Source of the DNA: Trebonia sp963734665
GTDB taxonomy: Bacteria > Actinomycetota > Actinomycetes > Streptosporangiales > Streptosporangiaceae
DNA: 64,000 nt
Direction of reading: 5' to 3'
NCBI GenBank assembly: GCA_963734665.1
Contig: CAVTIR010000004.1
Location: forward strand, 62,001-126,000
In this document: positions 51,314 to 60,851 of the stretch, piece by piece
Layout: each line of letters starts with the position of its first letter
How positions within the stretch are numbered: position 1 is the stretch's first letter
Notes under the pieces: generated by a model
What the model was told of the DNA's origin: nothing
Seen by the model: only the letters and a program-made list of their open reading frames with translations
Database searches by the model: none
Program-made: the position numbers and the translations under genes

Positions 51314-52765
51314 ATGAGTATCACGGAGCTGACCGGCATGGACGTCCCGACTGGGCTCCTCATCGGAGGAGAATGGTCCAAGGGAAACGCGACGTTCCCG
51401 GTGCTCGACCCCGCGACCGAGGAGCCCCTGGCGGAGGTCGCCGACGGCACGGTGAACGATGCGCTCGACGCGGTGGGCGCTGCCCACGCGGCGCTGCCCG
51501 GCTGGGCCGCGACGGCGCCCAGGCAGCGGGCCGAGATCCTGCGCAAGGCGTTCGAACTGATGACGGAGCGCGCTGAGCAGTTCGCCCGGCTCATGTCGGC
51601 GGAGAACGGCAAGTCGCTGCGCGACGCCCGCGGCGAGGCGGCCTACGCGGCCGAGTTCTTCCGCTGGTACGCCGAAGAGGCGGTGCGCATCGAGGGCACC
51701 GTCATGCGCGCGCCGTCCGGGGCCAACCGGATCGTGACGCTGCGCCAGCCGATCGGCGTGTCGCTGCTGATCACGCCGTGGAACTTCCCGGCCGCGATGG
51801 CGACTCGCAAGATCGGCCCGGCCCTGGCGGCCGGCTGCTCGGTCGTGCTCAAGCCGGCCGAGGACACGCCGCTGACCGCGCTCGCGCTCGCCGCCCTGCT
51901 ACGCGAGGCAGGCGTGCCGGACGGCGTGGTCAACCTGGTGAACACCTCCACGCCCGGCCCGGTGGTGGCGGCGATGATGAACGACTCCCGCGTGCGGAAG
52001 ATGTCCTTCACCGGCTCCACCGAAGTCGGCCGCATCCTCCTCGGCCAGGCGGCGCACTCGGTGATGTCGACCTCGATGGAACTCGGCGGGAACGCGCCGT
52101 TCATCATCTTCGAGGACGCCGACATCGACGCCGCCGTCGAGGGCGCCCTCGTCGCGAAGATGCGCAACGGCGGCGAGGCCTGCACTGCGGCCAACCGGTT
52201 CTACGTGCACGACGCGGTCGCCGATAAGTTCAACGAGGCGTTCACCGCCCGGCTGCGGGCGATGAAGCTCGGTCCCGGCCTTGACGAGTCCACCGACATC
52301 GGCCCGCTCGTCAATGAGGAGACCAGGTCTAAGGTCGTCGGCCTCGTGGACGGCGCGCTGGCCGGCGGCGCGAGCGCGGTGCTCGGCGGCCGGGCACCGG
52401 AGCGGAAGGGCTACTTCTACGAGCCGACCCTGCTCGACGGCGTGCCGGCGGACGCCGCGATCCTGAACACCGAGATCTTCGGCCCGGTCGCGCCCGTGGT
52501 GCGGTTTACCGACGAGGCGGACGCGATCCGCTGGGCGAACGCGACCGAGTTCGGCCTGGTCGCCTACGTCTACACGCAGGACCTGCGGCGCGGGCTGCGC
52601 GTGTCGGAGGCCCTGGAGTCCGGCATGATCGGACTGAACCGCGGTCTGGTTTCTGACCCGGCCGCGCCGTTCGGCGGCGTGAAGCAGTCCGGCCTCGGCC
52701 GGGAGGGCGGCCACGAGGGTCTCAACGAGTACACGGAGACGAAGTACATCGCCACAGACTGGTAA
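51314..52765 (+). CDS. gabD: Succinate-semialdehyde dehydrogenase
   Basis: 483 aa NAD(P)-dependent aldehyde dehydrogenase oxidising succinic semialdehyde to succinate (GABA degradation). Catalytic Glu256 sits in SMELGGNAPFII and catalytic Cys290 in NGGEACTAANRF. The cofactor pocket is ITPWNFPAAMATRKIGPALA, and the C-terminus PFGGVKQSGLGREGGHEG is typical of the SSADH group. ATG 51314 has AGGAG about 6 nt upstream. No GABA aminotransferase is adjacent. Exact substrate preference within the ALDH family is inferred from overall similarity. Confidence 0.87.
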   Translation: MSITELTGMDVPTGLLIGGEWSKGNATFPVLDPATEEPLAEVADGTVNDALDAVGAAHAALPGWAATAPRQRAEILRKAFELMTERAEQFARLMSAENGKSLRDARGEAAYAAEFFRWYAEEAVRIEGTVMRAPSGANRIVTLRQPIGVSLLITPWNFPAAMATRKIGPALAAGCSVVLKPAEDTPLTALALAALLREAGVPDGVVNLVNTSTPGPVVAAMMNDSRVRKMSFTGSTEVGRILLGQAAHSVMSTSMELGGNAPFIIFEDADIDAAVEGALVAKMRNGGEACTAANRFYVHDAVADKFNEAFTARLRAMKLGPGLDESTDIGPLVNEETRSKVVGLVDGALAGGASAVLGGRAPERKGYFYEPTLLDGVPADAAILNTEIFGPVAPVVRFTDEADAIRWANATEFGLVAYVYTQDLRRGLRVSEALESGMIGLNRGLVSDPAAPFGGVKQSGLGREGGHEGLNEYTETKYIATDW

Positions 52766-53213
52766 CGGTATCTATTCGCCCGCTGCGGGATCTAATCACT
52801 AGGATCAGGTGAACGCTCGGGTGCCCGACCAGAGCGCGTGTAGAATGACTGGCACTTGGTATCGGCCGCTGCCCGAGGGGGCCTGGGGCAGCGGCCGTTC
52901 GTTGCTTTAAATACGGCGGACCGCAACATCCGAGCGTTCTTCCTCCTGCCGTTGGCCCGAAAGCTCCAGCGAGTCGGGGACGATTAGGATGAAGATGGTT
53001 CATAAGAGGGCATCCCGTCGGCACGGCCGGTGAGCTGGTGCGCCGGCAGATCGCACATGGCCAGCCCGAGGTTTCTTAATCAGATATTAGCAATTGGCAC
53101 AAGTTCATAATTGCGCGACTGCCCGAGCGCATGAAGGACCGCCGATAGGGTAGGCATGTGCGTTATTTGCGGGAATTGTCCATAGCTGACGCAGCGGGGA
53201 AGGATTAACGAGG
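52766..53213. other. Gap between gabD and the sugar operon
   Basis: 448 nt. Besides the terminator-like hairpin, the right half has an AT-rich stretch (53070-53115) that probably holds the promoter of the nucleotide-sugar operon. No gene seen. Confidence 0.5.
52863..52908 (+). terminator. Hairpin terminator after gabD
   Basis: Positions 52863-52874 pair perfectly with 52886-52897, followed by TTCGTTGCTTT. It lies about 100 nt beyond the gabD stop; a TAGAAT hexamer (52840-52845) just before it could instead make it the end of a short separate RNA. Confidence 0.65.
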
Positions 53214-54431
53214 ATGGCAGCACCACCAGCTTCGAGAAGTGAGTTCGAGTGCGACCTGGTAGTGATCGGAGGCTGCGGCCACGTGGGCCTGCCGCTGGCG
53301 ATCGCATTCGCCGACCGAGGCGCCCAGGTAGCCATCTACGACGTCAGCGAGTCGGCCGTCGAGTCGGTGAACGCGGGCATCCTGCCGTTCGATGAGCCGG
53401 GCGCGGCGCCGCTGTTCGAGCGCGCCGTGGCGTCCGGGCGGCTCCACGCCTCGACCGACCCGGCCGTGGTCGGCTTGGCGGAGAACGTGATCGTGGTGAT
53501 CGGCACGCCGGTAGATGAGCACCTGAACCCGAACCAGACCGCCATCCCGAGGGCGCTGTCCACCTGCGCGCCGTACCTGCGCGACGGCCAGATGCTCGTG
53601 CTGCGGTCCACGGTCTTCCCCGGGGTGACCGCCCTGGTGGAGAAGATGATCGCGACCCTCGGCGTCGAGATCGAGGTGGCCTTCTGCCCGGAGCGGATCG
53701 CCGAGGGCAAGGCGATGACGGAGCTGTTCGAGCTGCCGCAGATCGTGTCCGCGCGTTCGCCCAGGGGCCTGGAGCGCGCGTCCGCGTTGTTCGGGCGGCT
53801 GACCGACACCATCGTCGAGCTTTCGCCGGAGGAGGCCGAGCTCGCCAAGCTGTTCACCAACGTGTGGCGCTACATCAAGTTCGCGGCGGCCAACCAGTTC
53901 TACATGATGGCCAACGACCGGGGGCTCGACTTCGAGCGGATTCGCACGGGGCTGACCACGGACTACCCGAGGGCCTCGGACATGCCGGGCGCCGGGTTCG
54001 CCGCAGGCCCGTGCCTGTTCAAGGACACGATGCAGCTCGCGGCGTTCAACAACAACAACTTCACGCTCGGCCACACGGCGATGACCATCAACGAGGGCCT
54101 GCCGCTGTACCTGGTGCACCGGCTTGAGCAGAGGTTCGACCTGGCGTCGATGACCGTCGGCATCCTGGGGATGGCGTTCAAGGGCGGTTCCGACGACATC
54201 AGGTCAAGCCTGTCGTACAAGCTCAAGCGCGTCCTTGAGTTCAAGGCCGACGCCGTGCTGTGCACTGACCCGTACGTCAAGGTCGACGAGAACCTGCTCC
54301 CGCAGGACGAGGTCATCGCCGGGTCCGACCTGCTGATCATCGCCACGCCGCACCCCGAGTACCGAGACCTGGTGACAGACAAGCCGGTCGCCGACATCTG
54401 GAACGTCCTTGGCGAGGGAGTCCGGGTATGA
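53214..54431 (+). CDS. Nucleotide-sugar dehydrogenase (UDP-sugar 6-dehydrogenase type)
   Basis: 405 aa. The N-terminal NAD fold is VIGGCGHVGLPLAIAFADRG, the middle helix ELAKLFTNVWRYIKFAAANQ, and GFAAGPCLFKD holds the catalytic Cys (family GGPCLPKD). It oxidises a UDP-hexose to the uronate, as UDP-glucose or UDP-ManNAc dehydrogenases do; which sugar is unclear. ATG 53214 has AGGATTAACGAGG upstream. It is first of three genes of a sugar cluster, overlapping the glycosyltransferase gene by ATGA. Confidence 0.86.
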   Translation: MAAPPASRSEFECDLVVIGGCGHVGLPLAIAFADRGAQVAIYDVSESAVESVNAGILPFDEPGAAPLFERAVASGRLHASTDPAVVGLAENVIVVIGTPVDEHLNPNQTAIPRALSTCAPYLRDGQMLVLRSTVFPGVTALVEKMIATLGVEIEVAFCPERIAEGKAMTELFELPQIVSARSPRGLERASALFGRLTDTIVELSPEEAELAKLFTNVWRYIKFAAANQFYMMANDRGLDFERIRTGLTTDYPRASDMPGAGFAAGPCLFKDTMQLAAFNNNNFTLGHTAMTINEGLPLYLVHRLEQRFDLASMTVGILGMAFKGGSDDIRSSLSYKLKRVLEFKADAVLCTDPYVKVDENLLPQDEVIAGSDLLIIATPHPEYRDLVTDKPVADIWNVLGEGVRV

Positions 54432-55186
54432 CGGAGGCGCCGCGGGTCTCCGTGGTAGTGCCCGCCTATAACGAAGGCGAGCACATCGTCCCTGTCCTCG
54501 ACCGGATCTTCGAGTCGGTCCGGCTCCAGTGCGAGGTGCTCGTCGTCGTCGACTCTGAGGACGACAGCACCGTGCCGGTGCTGGCCGAGTACGCGGCCAA
54601 GGAACCGCGGCTGCGCTGCCTCGTCAACACCTACGGGCGGGGGCCTGCGAACGCGATCAGGTTCGGCATCGGCGCGGCCGCCGCGCCGGTCGCCGTCGTG
54701 ACGATGGCCGACGGCTGCGACGACCCCCGGCAGATCGACGACCTCGCGCGGCTCGTCGACCGGGGCGTGGCGGTCGCCACCGCCTCCCGGTACATGCCGG
54801 GCGGCCAGCAGGTCGGCGGACCGTTGTTCAAGGGGCTGATGTCGAAGACGGCCGGCCGGTCCCTTGGGCTCTTTGCGCGCATCGGCACGCGAGACGCGAC
54901 GAACTCGTTCAAGGCGTACTCGACGGACTTCGTGCGGCAGGTCGGCATCGACTCCCGCGACGGCTTCGAGATCGGCATCGAGCTCACCGCCAAAGCGCGC
55001 AGGATGCGGTTGCCGGTGGCGGAGATCCCCACGATCTGGCTCGACAGGCAGGCGGGAGTGTCAAACTTCAAGATCGCCCAGTGGATACCCGTGTACCTTC
55101 GCTGGTATCGGTTCGCGTTCGGGCCCAAGCTCACAGCCGAGCAGGTCAGGGACTACGGGCAGCACAACGGAAAGGAAAAGGGCTGA
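54428..55186 (+). CDS. Family 2 glycosyltransferase
   Basis: 252 aa GT-A enzyme. RVSVVVPAYNEGEHIVPVLD is the donor-binding start, VVDSEDDSTVPVLAEY follows, and the catalytic stretch is VVTMADGCDDPRQIDDLARL. It resembles dolichol/polyprenol-phosphate sugar synthases (DPM1-like), with no C-terminal membrane domain visible. It may load a lipid carrier or extend a glycan with the sugar made by its neighbours. ATG 54428 overlaps the dehydrogenase stop. Confidence 0.87.
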   Translation: MTEAPRVSVVVPAYNEGEHIVPVLDRIFESVRLQCEVLVVVDSEDDSTVPVLAEYAAKEPRLRCLVNTYGRGPANAIRFGIGAAAAPVAVVTMADGCDDPRQIDDLARLVDRGVAVATASRYMPGGQQVGGPLFKGLMSKTAGRSLGLFARIGTRDATNSFKAYSTDFVRQVGIDSRDGFEIGIELTAKARRMRLPVAEIPTIWLDRQAGVSNFKIAQWIPVYLRWYRFAFGPKLTAEQVRDYGQHNGKEKG

Positions 55187-55189
55187 TAC

Positions 55190-56212
55190 ATGAAGGTTCT
55201 CGTCAGCGGGTCTGCCGGGTTCATCGGCGGCTACGTCGTTGAGGAACTGCTCGGCAAGGGGTACTCCGTCGTCGGCGTGGACAACTTCTCTAAGTACGGT
55301 AGGGTCGCCAAGTCCTACGACAACCACCCGAATTACCGGCTCGTCGAGGGCGACTGCCGCGACACCGAGCTGATGACGAGCCTCCTGACCGACTGCGATC
55401 ACTTCATCGCTGGCGCCGCGCTGATCGGCGGCATTTCCTACTTCCACACTTACGCTTACGACCTGCTCGCCAACAACGAGCGGATCATCGCCTCGTCGTG
55501 CGACGCTGCGATCAAGGCGCACAAGGAAGGGTCGCTCCAGAAGGTCACGTACCTGTCGTCCTCCATGGTCTTCGAGTCGACGCCGGAATGGCCGTCGTAC
55601 GAGGGGCAGGAGCGCGAGGTGCCGCCGCCCTTGTCGTCATACGGGTTCCAGAAGCTGGCCGTCGAGTACTTTGCCCGGGCCGCCTGGGAGCAGTACCAGC
55701 TGCCTTACACGATCGTCCGGCCCTTCAACTGCGTGGGCATCGGTGAGTCCCGCGCGCTCGGGGACGAGGAGATCATGTCGGGCAACGTCAAGCTCGCGAT
55801 GAGCCACGTGGTGCCTGACCTGGTACAGAAAGTGGTCAAGGGGCAGGACCCGCTGCACATCCTCGGGACCGGCGAGCAGGTACGGCACTACACCTACGGC
55901 GGGGACCTCGCGCGTGGAATCGTGACCGCGATGGAGCACCCGGCGGCGCTCAACGACGACTTCAACCTGTCTACCGCGCAGTCGACGACCGTGCTTGAGC
56001 TTGCCGAGACGATCTGGCGGAAGATCAAGGGCCCCGACGAGCCGCTCCGCGTTGTCTCCGACGACCCGTTCGAGTACGACGTCCAGCGCCGCGTGCCGGC
56101 GACCGAGAAGGCCAAGCGCGTGCTCGGGTTCGAGGCGGCTACTTCTTTGGACGAGATGCTGGACGAGGTCATCCCGTGGATCGCCCAGGCGGTCGACAAG
56201 GGGACGATCTAG
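55190..56212 (+). CDS. NAD-dependent sugar epimerase/dehydratase (SDR extended)
   Basis: 340 aa. The Rossmann motif is SGSAGFIGGYVVEELL, the catalytic pair YGFQK, and RPFNCVGIGESRAL follows. It fits GalE/UDP-glucuronate decarboxylase-like enzymes acting on nucleotide sugars. With the upstream dehydrogenase it could make a uronic-acid-derived sugar (for example xylose- or galacturonate-type); that product is inferred. ATG 55190 lies 3 nt after the glycosyltransferase stop. The operon ends in a perfect palindromic terminator. Confidence 0.86.
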   Translation: MKVLVSGSAGFIGGYVVEELLGKGYSVVGVDNFSKYGRVAKSYDNHPNYRLVEGDCRDTELMTSLLTDCDHFIAGAALIGGISYFHTYAYDLLANNERIIASSCDAAIKAHKEGSLQKVTYLSSSMVFESTPEWPSYEGQEREVPPPLSSYGFQKLAVEYFARAAWEQYQLPYTIVRPFNCVGIGESRALGDEEIMSGNVKLAMSHVVPDLVQKVVKGQDPLHILGTGEQVRHYTYGGDLARGIVTAMEHPAALNDDFNLSTAQSTTVLELAETIWRKIKGPDEPLRVVSDDPFEYDVQRRVPATEKAKRVLGFEAATSLDEMLDEVIPWIAQAVDKGTI

Positions 56213-56235
56213 GTCCTGAACCCGTTAGTCGGTTT

Positions 56236-56270
56236 GGTTACTTAAAGTCAAAACCAAGTCAAAGTCCAAA
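56236..56270 (+). promoter_or_regulatory. A-rich tract before the palindromic terminator
   Basis: The stretch carries repeated AGTCAAA words (AAGTCAAAACCAAGTCAAAG). The same word, in the complementary sense, fills 28735-28800 and 28905-28923, also next to hairpins. Confidence 0.5.
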
Positions 56271-56271
56271 A

Positions 56272-56309
56272 GCGGGAGCCCCCGGCGACGCGTCGCCGGG
56301 GGCTCCCGC
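56272..56309 (+). terminator. Perfect 38-nt palindrome terminator
   Basis: Positions 56272-56290 are exactly complementary to 56291-56309, 19 bp without a spacer, 60 nt after the epimerase stop. Its strength and position fit termination of the sugar operon. Confidence 0.75.
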
Positions 56310-56370
56310 ATGTCCACGCGCGCTCGTCCATCAGCTCCCGGCGGCCAACCGGCAGTACTACGCTGGGGCA

Positions 56371-58011
56371 GTGCCGGTTACTCAGCGTGATCATATCGGG
56401 GCAAAAGGTGCTTCTAGTCTCCGGGGGCGGCGCTCATCGGGGGCTTTGCGGGTCGGGTACGCCTATCGCGCGTTGCCCTGGGCGGGGCCGTTCGCGGTTG
56501 TGCTCGGGATTCTGCTTGTGCGGAATGCCTGGCTCTTCAGCACGCCCGTGTATGAAGACGCTGATATGGGGGCATATTCCATACAGATTGAGCAGGCTCG
56601 GCGGTTTGCGCTGCTTGTCGGGAATTACTCGCGGGAGAAGTTTAATCATCCTGGGCCTGCGTTTCTCTATGTGCAGGCTTGGGGGGAGGATCTGTTTTAT
56701 GCCATGCTGCGGGTGGTGCCCGCTGCCTGGAACGGGGAAGTTGTCGGGCTTTATCTGCTTAGCTCCTTCTTCGCGGCCTGCGTTGTTGTGGTTGGGTTTC
56801 GGTGGGGCGGGGTGCGGTCGGGGCTTGCCATGCTCGCCGCCGTCGGCCTTTTCGGGGCGCTGCATCCCTCGATCTTCGCCTCGGACTGGATGCCCTATGA
56901 GTACGTGTCCGCTTACCTGGCCTTTGTCGTGTCTGCTGCGTCCGTGGCCGGGGGACGGTCCCGCGATTCGCGGATTGCGGCCTTGTCCGGGTGGTTCCTC
57001 ATTCACGGGCATGCGTGCTTCCTGCTGTTCGTACCGTTGATCTCCTTGAGTGTCGTCGCGGTGCGCCTGCTACCGCACGTACGGCGGCGGGCGTGGCCGC
57101 GGGTGGAGCGGCGGGTGTGGGTGCCTGTCGCGGTGATCAGTGGCCTATTCGCCCTGCCGATCGTGCTCGAGTTGGTGCTGCACTGGCCAGGGGACTTCGG
57201 GAAGTACTTCGACTACTCGGACTCCGTGCAGTCCGGGGGCCATTCGGTGCCCCAGGTTGTGGAGTACGTCCTGTGGTTCTGGTGGCCGCGCGCGGGGGCG
57301 TGGGCGGTCGTCGGCCTGCTCGTGCTCGCGGCGGGCGGGGCTGTCTGGCGGATGCCTAGCGGACCGGTGCGGCGCTTCTGCCTGGCGCTGCTTGGCGTCA
57401 ATGCGCTGTCGACGGTCGCGTTTGTTGCCTACACGGCGACCGGGATCGACGAGGTGAACCAGTACTACATCGGCTACTTCTACTGGTCCGCGCCCGTGCT
57501 CGTGGCCCTGGTGCTTCTTCTTGCGGGGACCGAGTGGCTGGCCGCGCGCTCGGGATCAGGATGGGCGGGAGCGCGGGTCGCTTCTGGCGTCGCCGTGGCG
57601 CTGGCCCTGGCCGGATGTGCGGCGTTCGCCGCCGCGCCACTGAGCCGGCTCTCCACGGCGCACGCGGATCCTGGTGACCCGGCGGCTACCGGGCCGATCG
57701 CGGACCCGTCCCTTCCTGCGGGCGTCGCGCGGATCGGGGCGCTCGCTGGCGGACGGTACGCGGTGATCTCGTTTCCGCAGGACGCCTGGCCGGCGATCAC
57801 CGGGATTCTTGTGCAGGCTGAGCGCACTGGGGTGCCCGCCTGTGTGGCCGATCCGAAATGGGAGTTCATGATGACTAGCCAGTTCATTTGCACCCGCAAG
57901 GAGACCCGCGACGGGCTTCGGTTCCGGGTCTGGGCGCCAGGTTCCGTTCCGCGGGGTGTACCGGTGCTGTTCCGGCTTCGTCGGGGCGTAGTGGCTTACT
58001 ACACCAGTTGA
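56371..58011 (+). CDS. Polytopic membrane protein, probable GT-C-type glycosyltransferase
   Basis: About 546 aa. A cytoplasmic leader is followed by about ten hydrophobic segments. The first extracytoplasmic loop (STPVYEDADMGAYSIQIEQA) has an acidic E-D-A-D motif at the position where GT-C enzymes bind lipid-phosphate sugar donors. The C-terminal about 120 residues are soluble and extracytoplasmic. The function is inferred from layout only. GTG 56371 has TACGCT six nt upstream and no SD (leaderless). The open frame to 56176 overlaps the epimerase gene and terminator. The first about 400 nt look lower in GC3 than neighbours. Confidence 0.65.
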   Translation: MPVTQRDHIGAKGASSLRGRRSSGALRVGYAYRALPWAGPFAVVLGILLVRNAWLFSTPVYEDADMGAYSIQIEQARRFALLVGNYSREKFNHPGPAFLYVQAWGEDLFYAMLRVVPAAWNGEVVGLYLLSSFFAACVVVVGFRWGGVRSGLAMLAAVGLFGALHPSIFASDWMPYEYVSAYLAFVVSAASVAGGRSRDSRIAALSGWFLIHGHACFLLFVPLISLSVVAVRLLPHVRRRAWPRVERRVWVPVAVISGLFALPIVLELVLHWPGDFGKYFDYSDSVQSGGHSVPQVVEYVLWFWWPRAGAWAVVGLLVLAAGGAVWRMPSGPVRRFCLALLGVNALSTVAFVAYTATGIDEVNQYYIGYFYWSAPVLVALVLLLAGTEWLAARSGSGWAGARVASGVAVALALAGCAAFAAAPLSRLSTAHADPGDPAATGPIADPSLPAGVARIGALAGGRYAVISFPQDAWPAITGILVQAERTGVPACVADPKWEFMMTSQFICTRKETRDGLRFRVWAPGSVPRGVPVLFRLRRGVVAYYTS

Positions 58012-58026
58012 ACGTAGCCTAGTGAC

Positions 58027-59385
58027 GTGGACAGGCGAATATTCGGGCTCGAGAACGAGTACGGCGTTACGTGCACCTTCCGGGGACAGCGGCGGCTGTC
58101 GCCGGACGAGGTGGCCCGCTACCTCTTCCGCCGTGTGGTGTCATGGGGGCGCAGCAGCAATGTGTTCCTCCGCAATGGCGCCCGTCTGTACCTGGACGTG
58201 GGCAGCCACCCGGAGTATGCCACCCCTGAATGCGACAACGTGGTCGACCTGGTCGCCCACGACAAGGCAGGGGAGCGAATCCTCGAAGGCCTGCTGGTCG
58301 ACGCCGACCGGCGGCTGCGGGAGGAGGGCATCGCCGGCGACATCTATCTGTTCAAGAACAACACGGACTCCGCGGGCAACTCCTACGGCTGCCACGAGAA
58401 CTACCTGGTCGGCAGGCACGGGGAGTTCGGCAGGCTCGCCGACATCCTGATCCCGTTCCTGGTCACCAGGCAGATCATCTGCGGGGCCGGGAAAGTGCTG
58501 CAGACGCCGCGCGGCGCGGTCTACTGCGTGAGCCAGCGCGCCGAGCACATCTGGGAGGGCGTCTCTAGCGCCACCACGCGCTCGCGGCCGATCATCAACA
58601 CGCGCGATGAGCCGCACGCCGACGCCGAGCGGTTCAGGCGGCTGCACGTCATCGTCGGCGACTCCAACATGTCAGAGACCACCATGCTCCTCAAGGTCGG
58701 CGCCACCGACCTCGTGCTGCGCATGGTGGAGGCCGGCGTGGTCCTGCGGGACATGACGCTCGACAACCCGATCAGGGCGATCCGCGAGGTCAGTCACGAC
58801 ATGACCGGCAGGTCCCGGGTCAGGCTAGCCAACGGGCGCGAGATGTCCGCGCTTGAGATCCAGCAGGAGTACCTGAACCGGGCCAAGGAGTTCACCGACA
58901 AGAACGGCCTTGACCCGATCAGCAAGCGCGTGCTCGAGATGTGGGAGCGGGCCTTGTCCGCGATCGAGGACGGCGACCTGGACCGGATCGCCCGCGAGAT
59001 CGACTGGGTGACCAAGTACCAGTTGATCGAGCGGTACCGGGCCAAGCACGACCTGCCGCTCTCCGCACCGCGCATCGCCCAACTCGACCTCGCGTACCAC
59101 GACGTGCACCGCGGCCGCGGCCTGTACTACCTGCTACAGAAGAACGGCGCCGTGGACCGGGTAACGACCGACCTCAAGATCTTCGAGGCCAAGTCGATCC
59201 CCCCGCAGACCACGCGCGCTAAGCTGCGCGGCGAGTTCATCAGGCGGGCCCAAGAGAAGCGCCGCGACTTCACCGTCGACTGGGTGCACCTGAAGCTCAA
59301 CGACCAGGCCCAGCGGACAGTGCTGTGCAAGGACCCGTTCCGGTCGGTCGACGAGCGCGTGGAAAAGCTAATCGCCGGCATGTAG
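58027..59385 (+). CDS. pafA: Pup--protein ligase
   Basis: 452 aa carboxylate-amine ligase that attaches the prokaryotic ubiquitin-like protein Pup to substrate lysines for proteasomal degradation. MDRRIFGLENEYGVTCTFRG carries the metal/ATP Glu9. LDVGSHPEYATPECD holds Asp57, matching the catalytic base. HEIWEG-like ATP region, FRRLHVIVGDSNMSETTMLL and DWVTKYQLIERYRAKHDL are family blocks. GTG 58027 (no SD) has TAGCCT six nt upstream, consistent with a leaderless mRNA. Upstream genes are sugar and membrane functions instead of prcBA or pup, which are outside this window. Confidence 0.95.
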   Translation: MDRRIFGLENEYGVTCTFRGQRRLSPDEVARYLFRRVVSWGRSSNVFLRNGARLYLDVGSHPEYATPECDNVVDLVAHDKAGERILEGLLVDADRRLREEGIAGDIYLFKNNTDSAGNSYGCHENYLVGRHGEFGRLADILIPFLVTRQIICGAGKVLQTPRGAVYCVSQRAEHIWEGVSSATTRSRPIINTRDEPHADAERFRRLHVIVGDSNMSETTMLLKVGATDLVLRMVEAGVVLRDMTLDNPIRAIREVSHDMTGRSRVRLANGREMSALEIQQEYLNRAKEFTDKNGLDPISKRVLEMWERALSAIEDGDLDRIAREIDWVTKYQLIERYRAKHDLPLSAPRIAQLDLAYHDVHRGRGLYYLLQKNGAVDRVTTDLKIFEAKSIPPQTTRAKLRGEFIRRAQEKRRDFTVDWVHLKLNDQAQRTVLCKDPFRSVDERVEKLIAGM

Positions 59386-59475
59386 CCAGGCGGTGCCGCT
59401 GCGGGCCGGCCCAGCGTGCCAAATGCGCTCTTGGGTCGGCCCTTATGTGCCCAAACGCGGATTCGGGCACTTGGT

Positions 59476-60660
59476 TTATTCGAAAAGGATGCGGCGCCTG
59501 GCCACCATGAGCAGGACCGCGACGGCTACTGCGGCCAGCCAGCCGAGGCGCCTGTTCGTGATGATTTGGCTTGGCGTGGCTAGCAGCAAGACGACTGCCA
59601 TGACGAAGGCGTCTATGTACGTCCGACCGTCGCCGAAGACGCTGTACCAGAACTGGCTGGAGGCGATTACCACCTCGACCACGACGAAGCCGATGAAGGC
59701 GACTCGCTCGTGGATTGGGGCTGTCGTAGATCGCAGGACCAGGAAGCCCGCTACGAGGAAGGTCGTCAGGGCGAGGAACTCGATCAGGTTGTAGTCGTAG
59801 GTGCCCAGCTGGGTCCAGCTCATCCGGTGGAGGTCGCGGTCGAGGCCGGCGACCAGGGCCGTGAAGGGCCAGGTCAGGTTGGCCGAGGCGTCCGCGACGC
59901 CGCCGGCCGTCCCGCGCACGACCACGTGCTGTATGCCCTGCAGCAGCAGGTAGAGGAAGCCGGGCAGCACCCAGACCAGGTTCGGCAGCCCCGGCCGGGC
60001 CGAGCGCCGGTACATCTGCCAGAGGCGGGTCAGCGCAAGCGCGACGGGGAACACCAGGACCGGTTCGTTCGTGAAGACCGCGTAGGCGATGAGGAAAGCC
60101 GCTAGCACGAAACGGCGGTGCCGGTAGCTCAGGAGTCCGCCGAGCAGGCACAAGTCGGCCAGTGGCTCTGAGGTGTCCCGCCCGACGCTGACCACCAGGC
60201 CGAAGTACGCGGCGAGCAGCAGCCCCCACAGCGCGTGGCGCCCCGACTCGCGAGCGAGCAGGCCGCCAAGCCAGGCTATGCCCGCGACGCAGAGCAGGTT
60301 CACGAGCACCAGCACGAAGGGCAGCGCTGAGGCGTGGCCGCCGGCCGACAGCAGCCAGGCGGCCACCGAGTAACCGATCCTGGTGTAGCGGTACGGGTGG
60401 TCGATCGTGATGCCGTACGCGGTGGGGTGCCAGTTGAAGGGGTTGATCGCGAAGCGGTAGTAGAACTGCCCGTCGTATCCCTTCCCCCGCACGTGGCTGA
60501 CCTTCGGGACCATGAGCGCCGGGTGGCTGTACCTGGTGCCGGACTCGATGAACAGGTTGAGCTTCCCGTCCGCGAAGCCAGCCAGCCGGGCTACCACGAA
60601 GACGAGCCAGCCTCCGAACGCGATCAGCGCGGCGAGCGCCGGCCGGTCAAGCCGAGCCAT
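59476..60660 (-). CDS. Polytopic membrane protein, GT-C-like
   Basis: About 394 aa, some ten hydrophobic segments. After the first helix comes a loop with VSHVRGKGYDGQFYYRFAIN; GYDGQFYY is a motif of actinobacterial GT-C-like membrane proteins. Later helices are interrupted by short basic loops (RRSARPGLPNLV), and the chain ends RRRILFE. The role could be sugar or lipid transfer at the envelope; no substrate can be named. ATG 60660 (MARLDRPALAAL) is preferred just before the first helix; ATG 60753, 60756 and 60822 would extend it. It diverges from the GT gene at 60852. Confidence 0.65.
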   Translation of the reverse strand: MARLDRPALAALIAFGGWLVFVVARLAGFADGKLNLFIESGTRYSHPALMVPKVSHVRGKGYDGQFYYRFAINPFNWHPTAYGITIDHPYRYTRIGYSVAAWLLSAGGHASALPFVLVLVNLLCVAGIAWLGGLLARESGRHALWGLLLAAYFGLVVSVGRDTSEPLADLCLLGGLLSYRHRRFVLAAFLIAYAVFTNEPVLVFPVALALTRLWQMYRRSARPGLPNLVWVLPGFLYLLLQGIQHVVVRGTAGGVADASANLTWPFTALVAGLDRDLHRMSWTQLGTYDYNLIEFLALTTFLVAGFLVLRSTTAPIHERVAFIGFVVVEVVIASSQFWYSVFGDGRTYIDAFVMAVVLLLATPSQIITNRRLGWLAAVAVAVLLMVARRRILFE

Positions 60661-60851
60661 CCGGATAGCGGAGGCGCGCGGTGACGCCGTGACATGTGTG
60701 GTTGAGGTTAGGTGCACCGCGGGAGCCCATCCTGTCGCTACTGTGTGACGCATCATGGTTGCTCGGCGCACACGGTGGCCGATCGCGTACGAGTGTAAGA
60801 GCTGCACACCTGGGTTGATCACATAAACGGTCCGATTGGTGGCTCACAGTC

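Noticed and set aside
59393..59794. Plus-strand ORF following pafA
   Set aside because: It is antisense to the 3' part of the GT-C-like gene and has no recognisable features.
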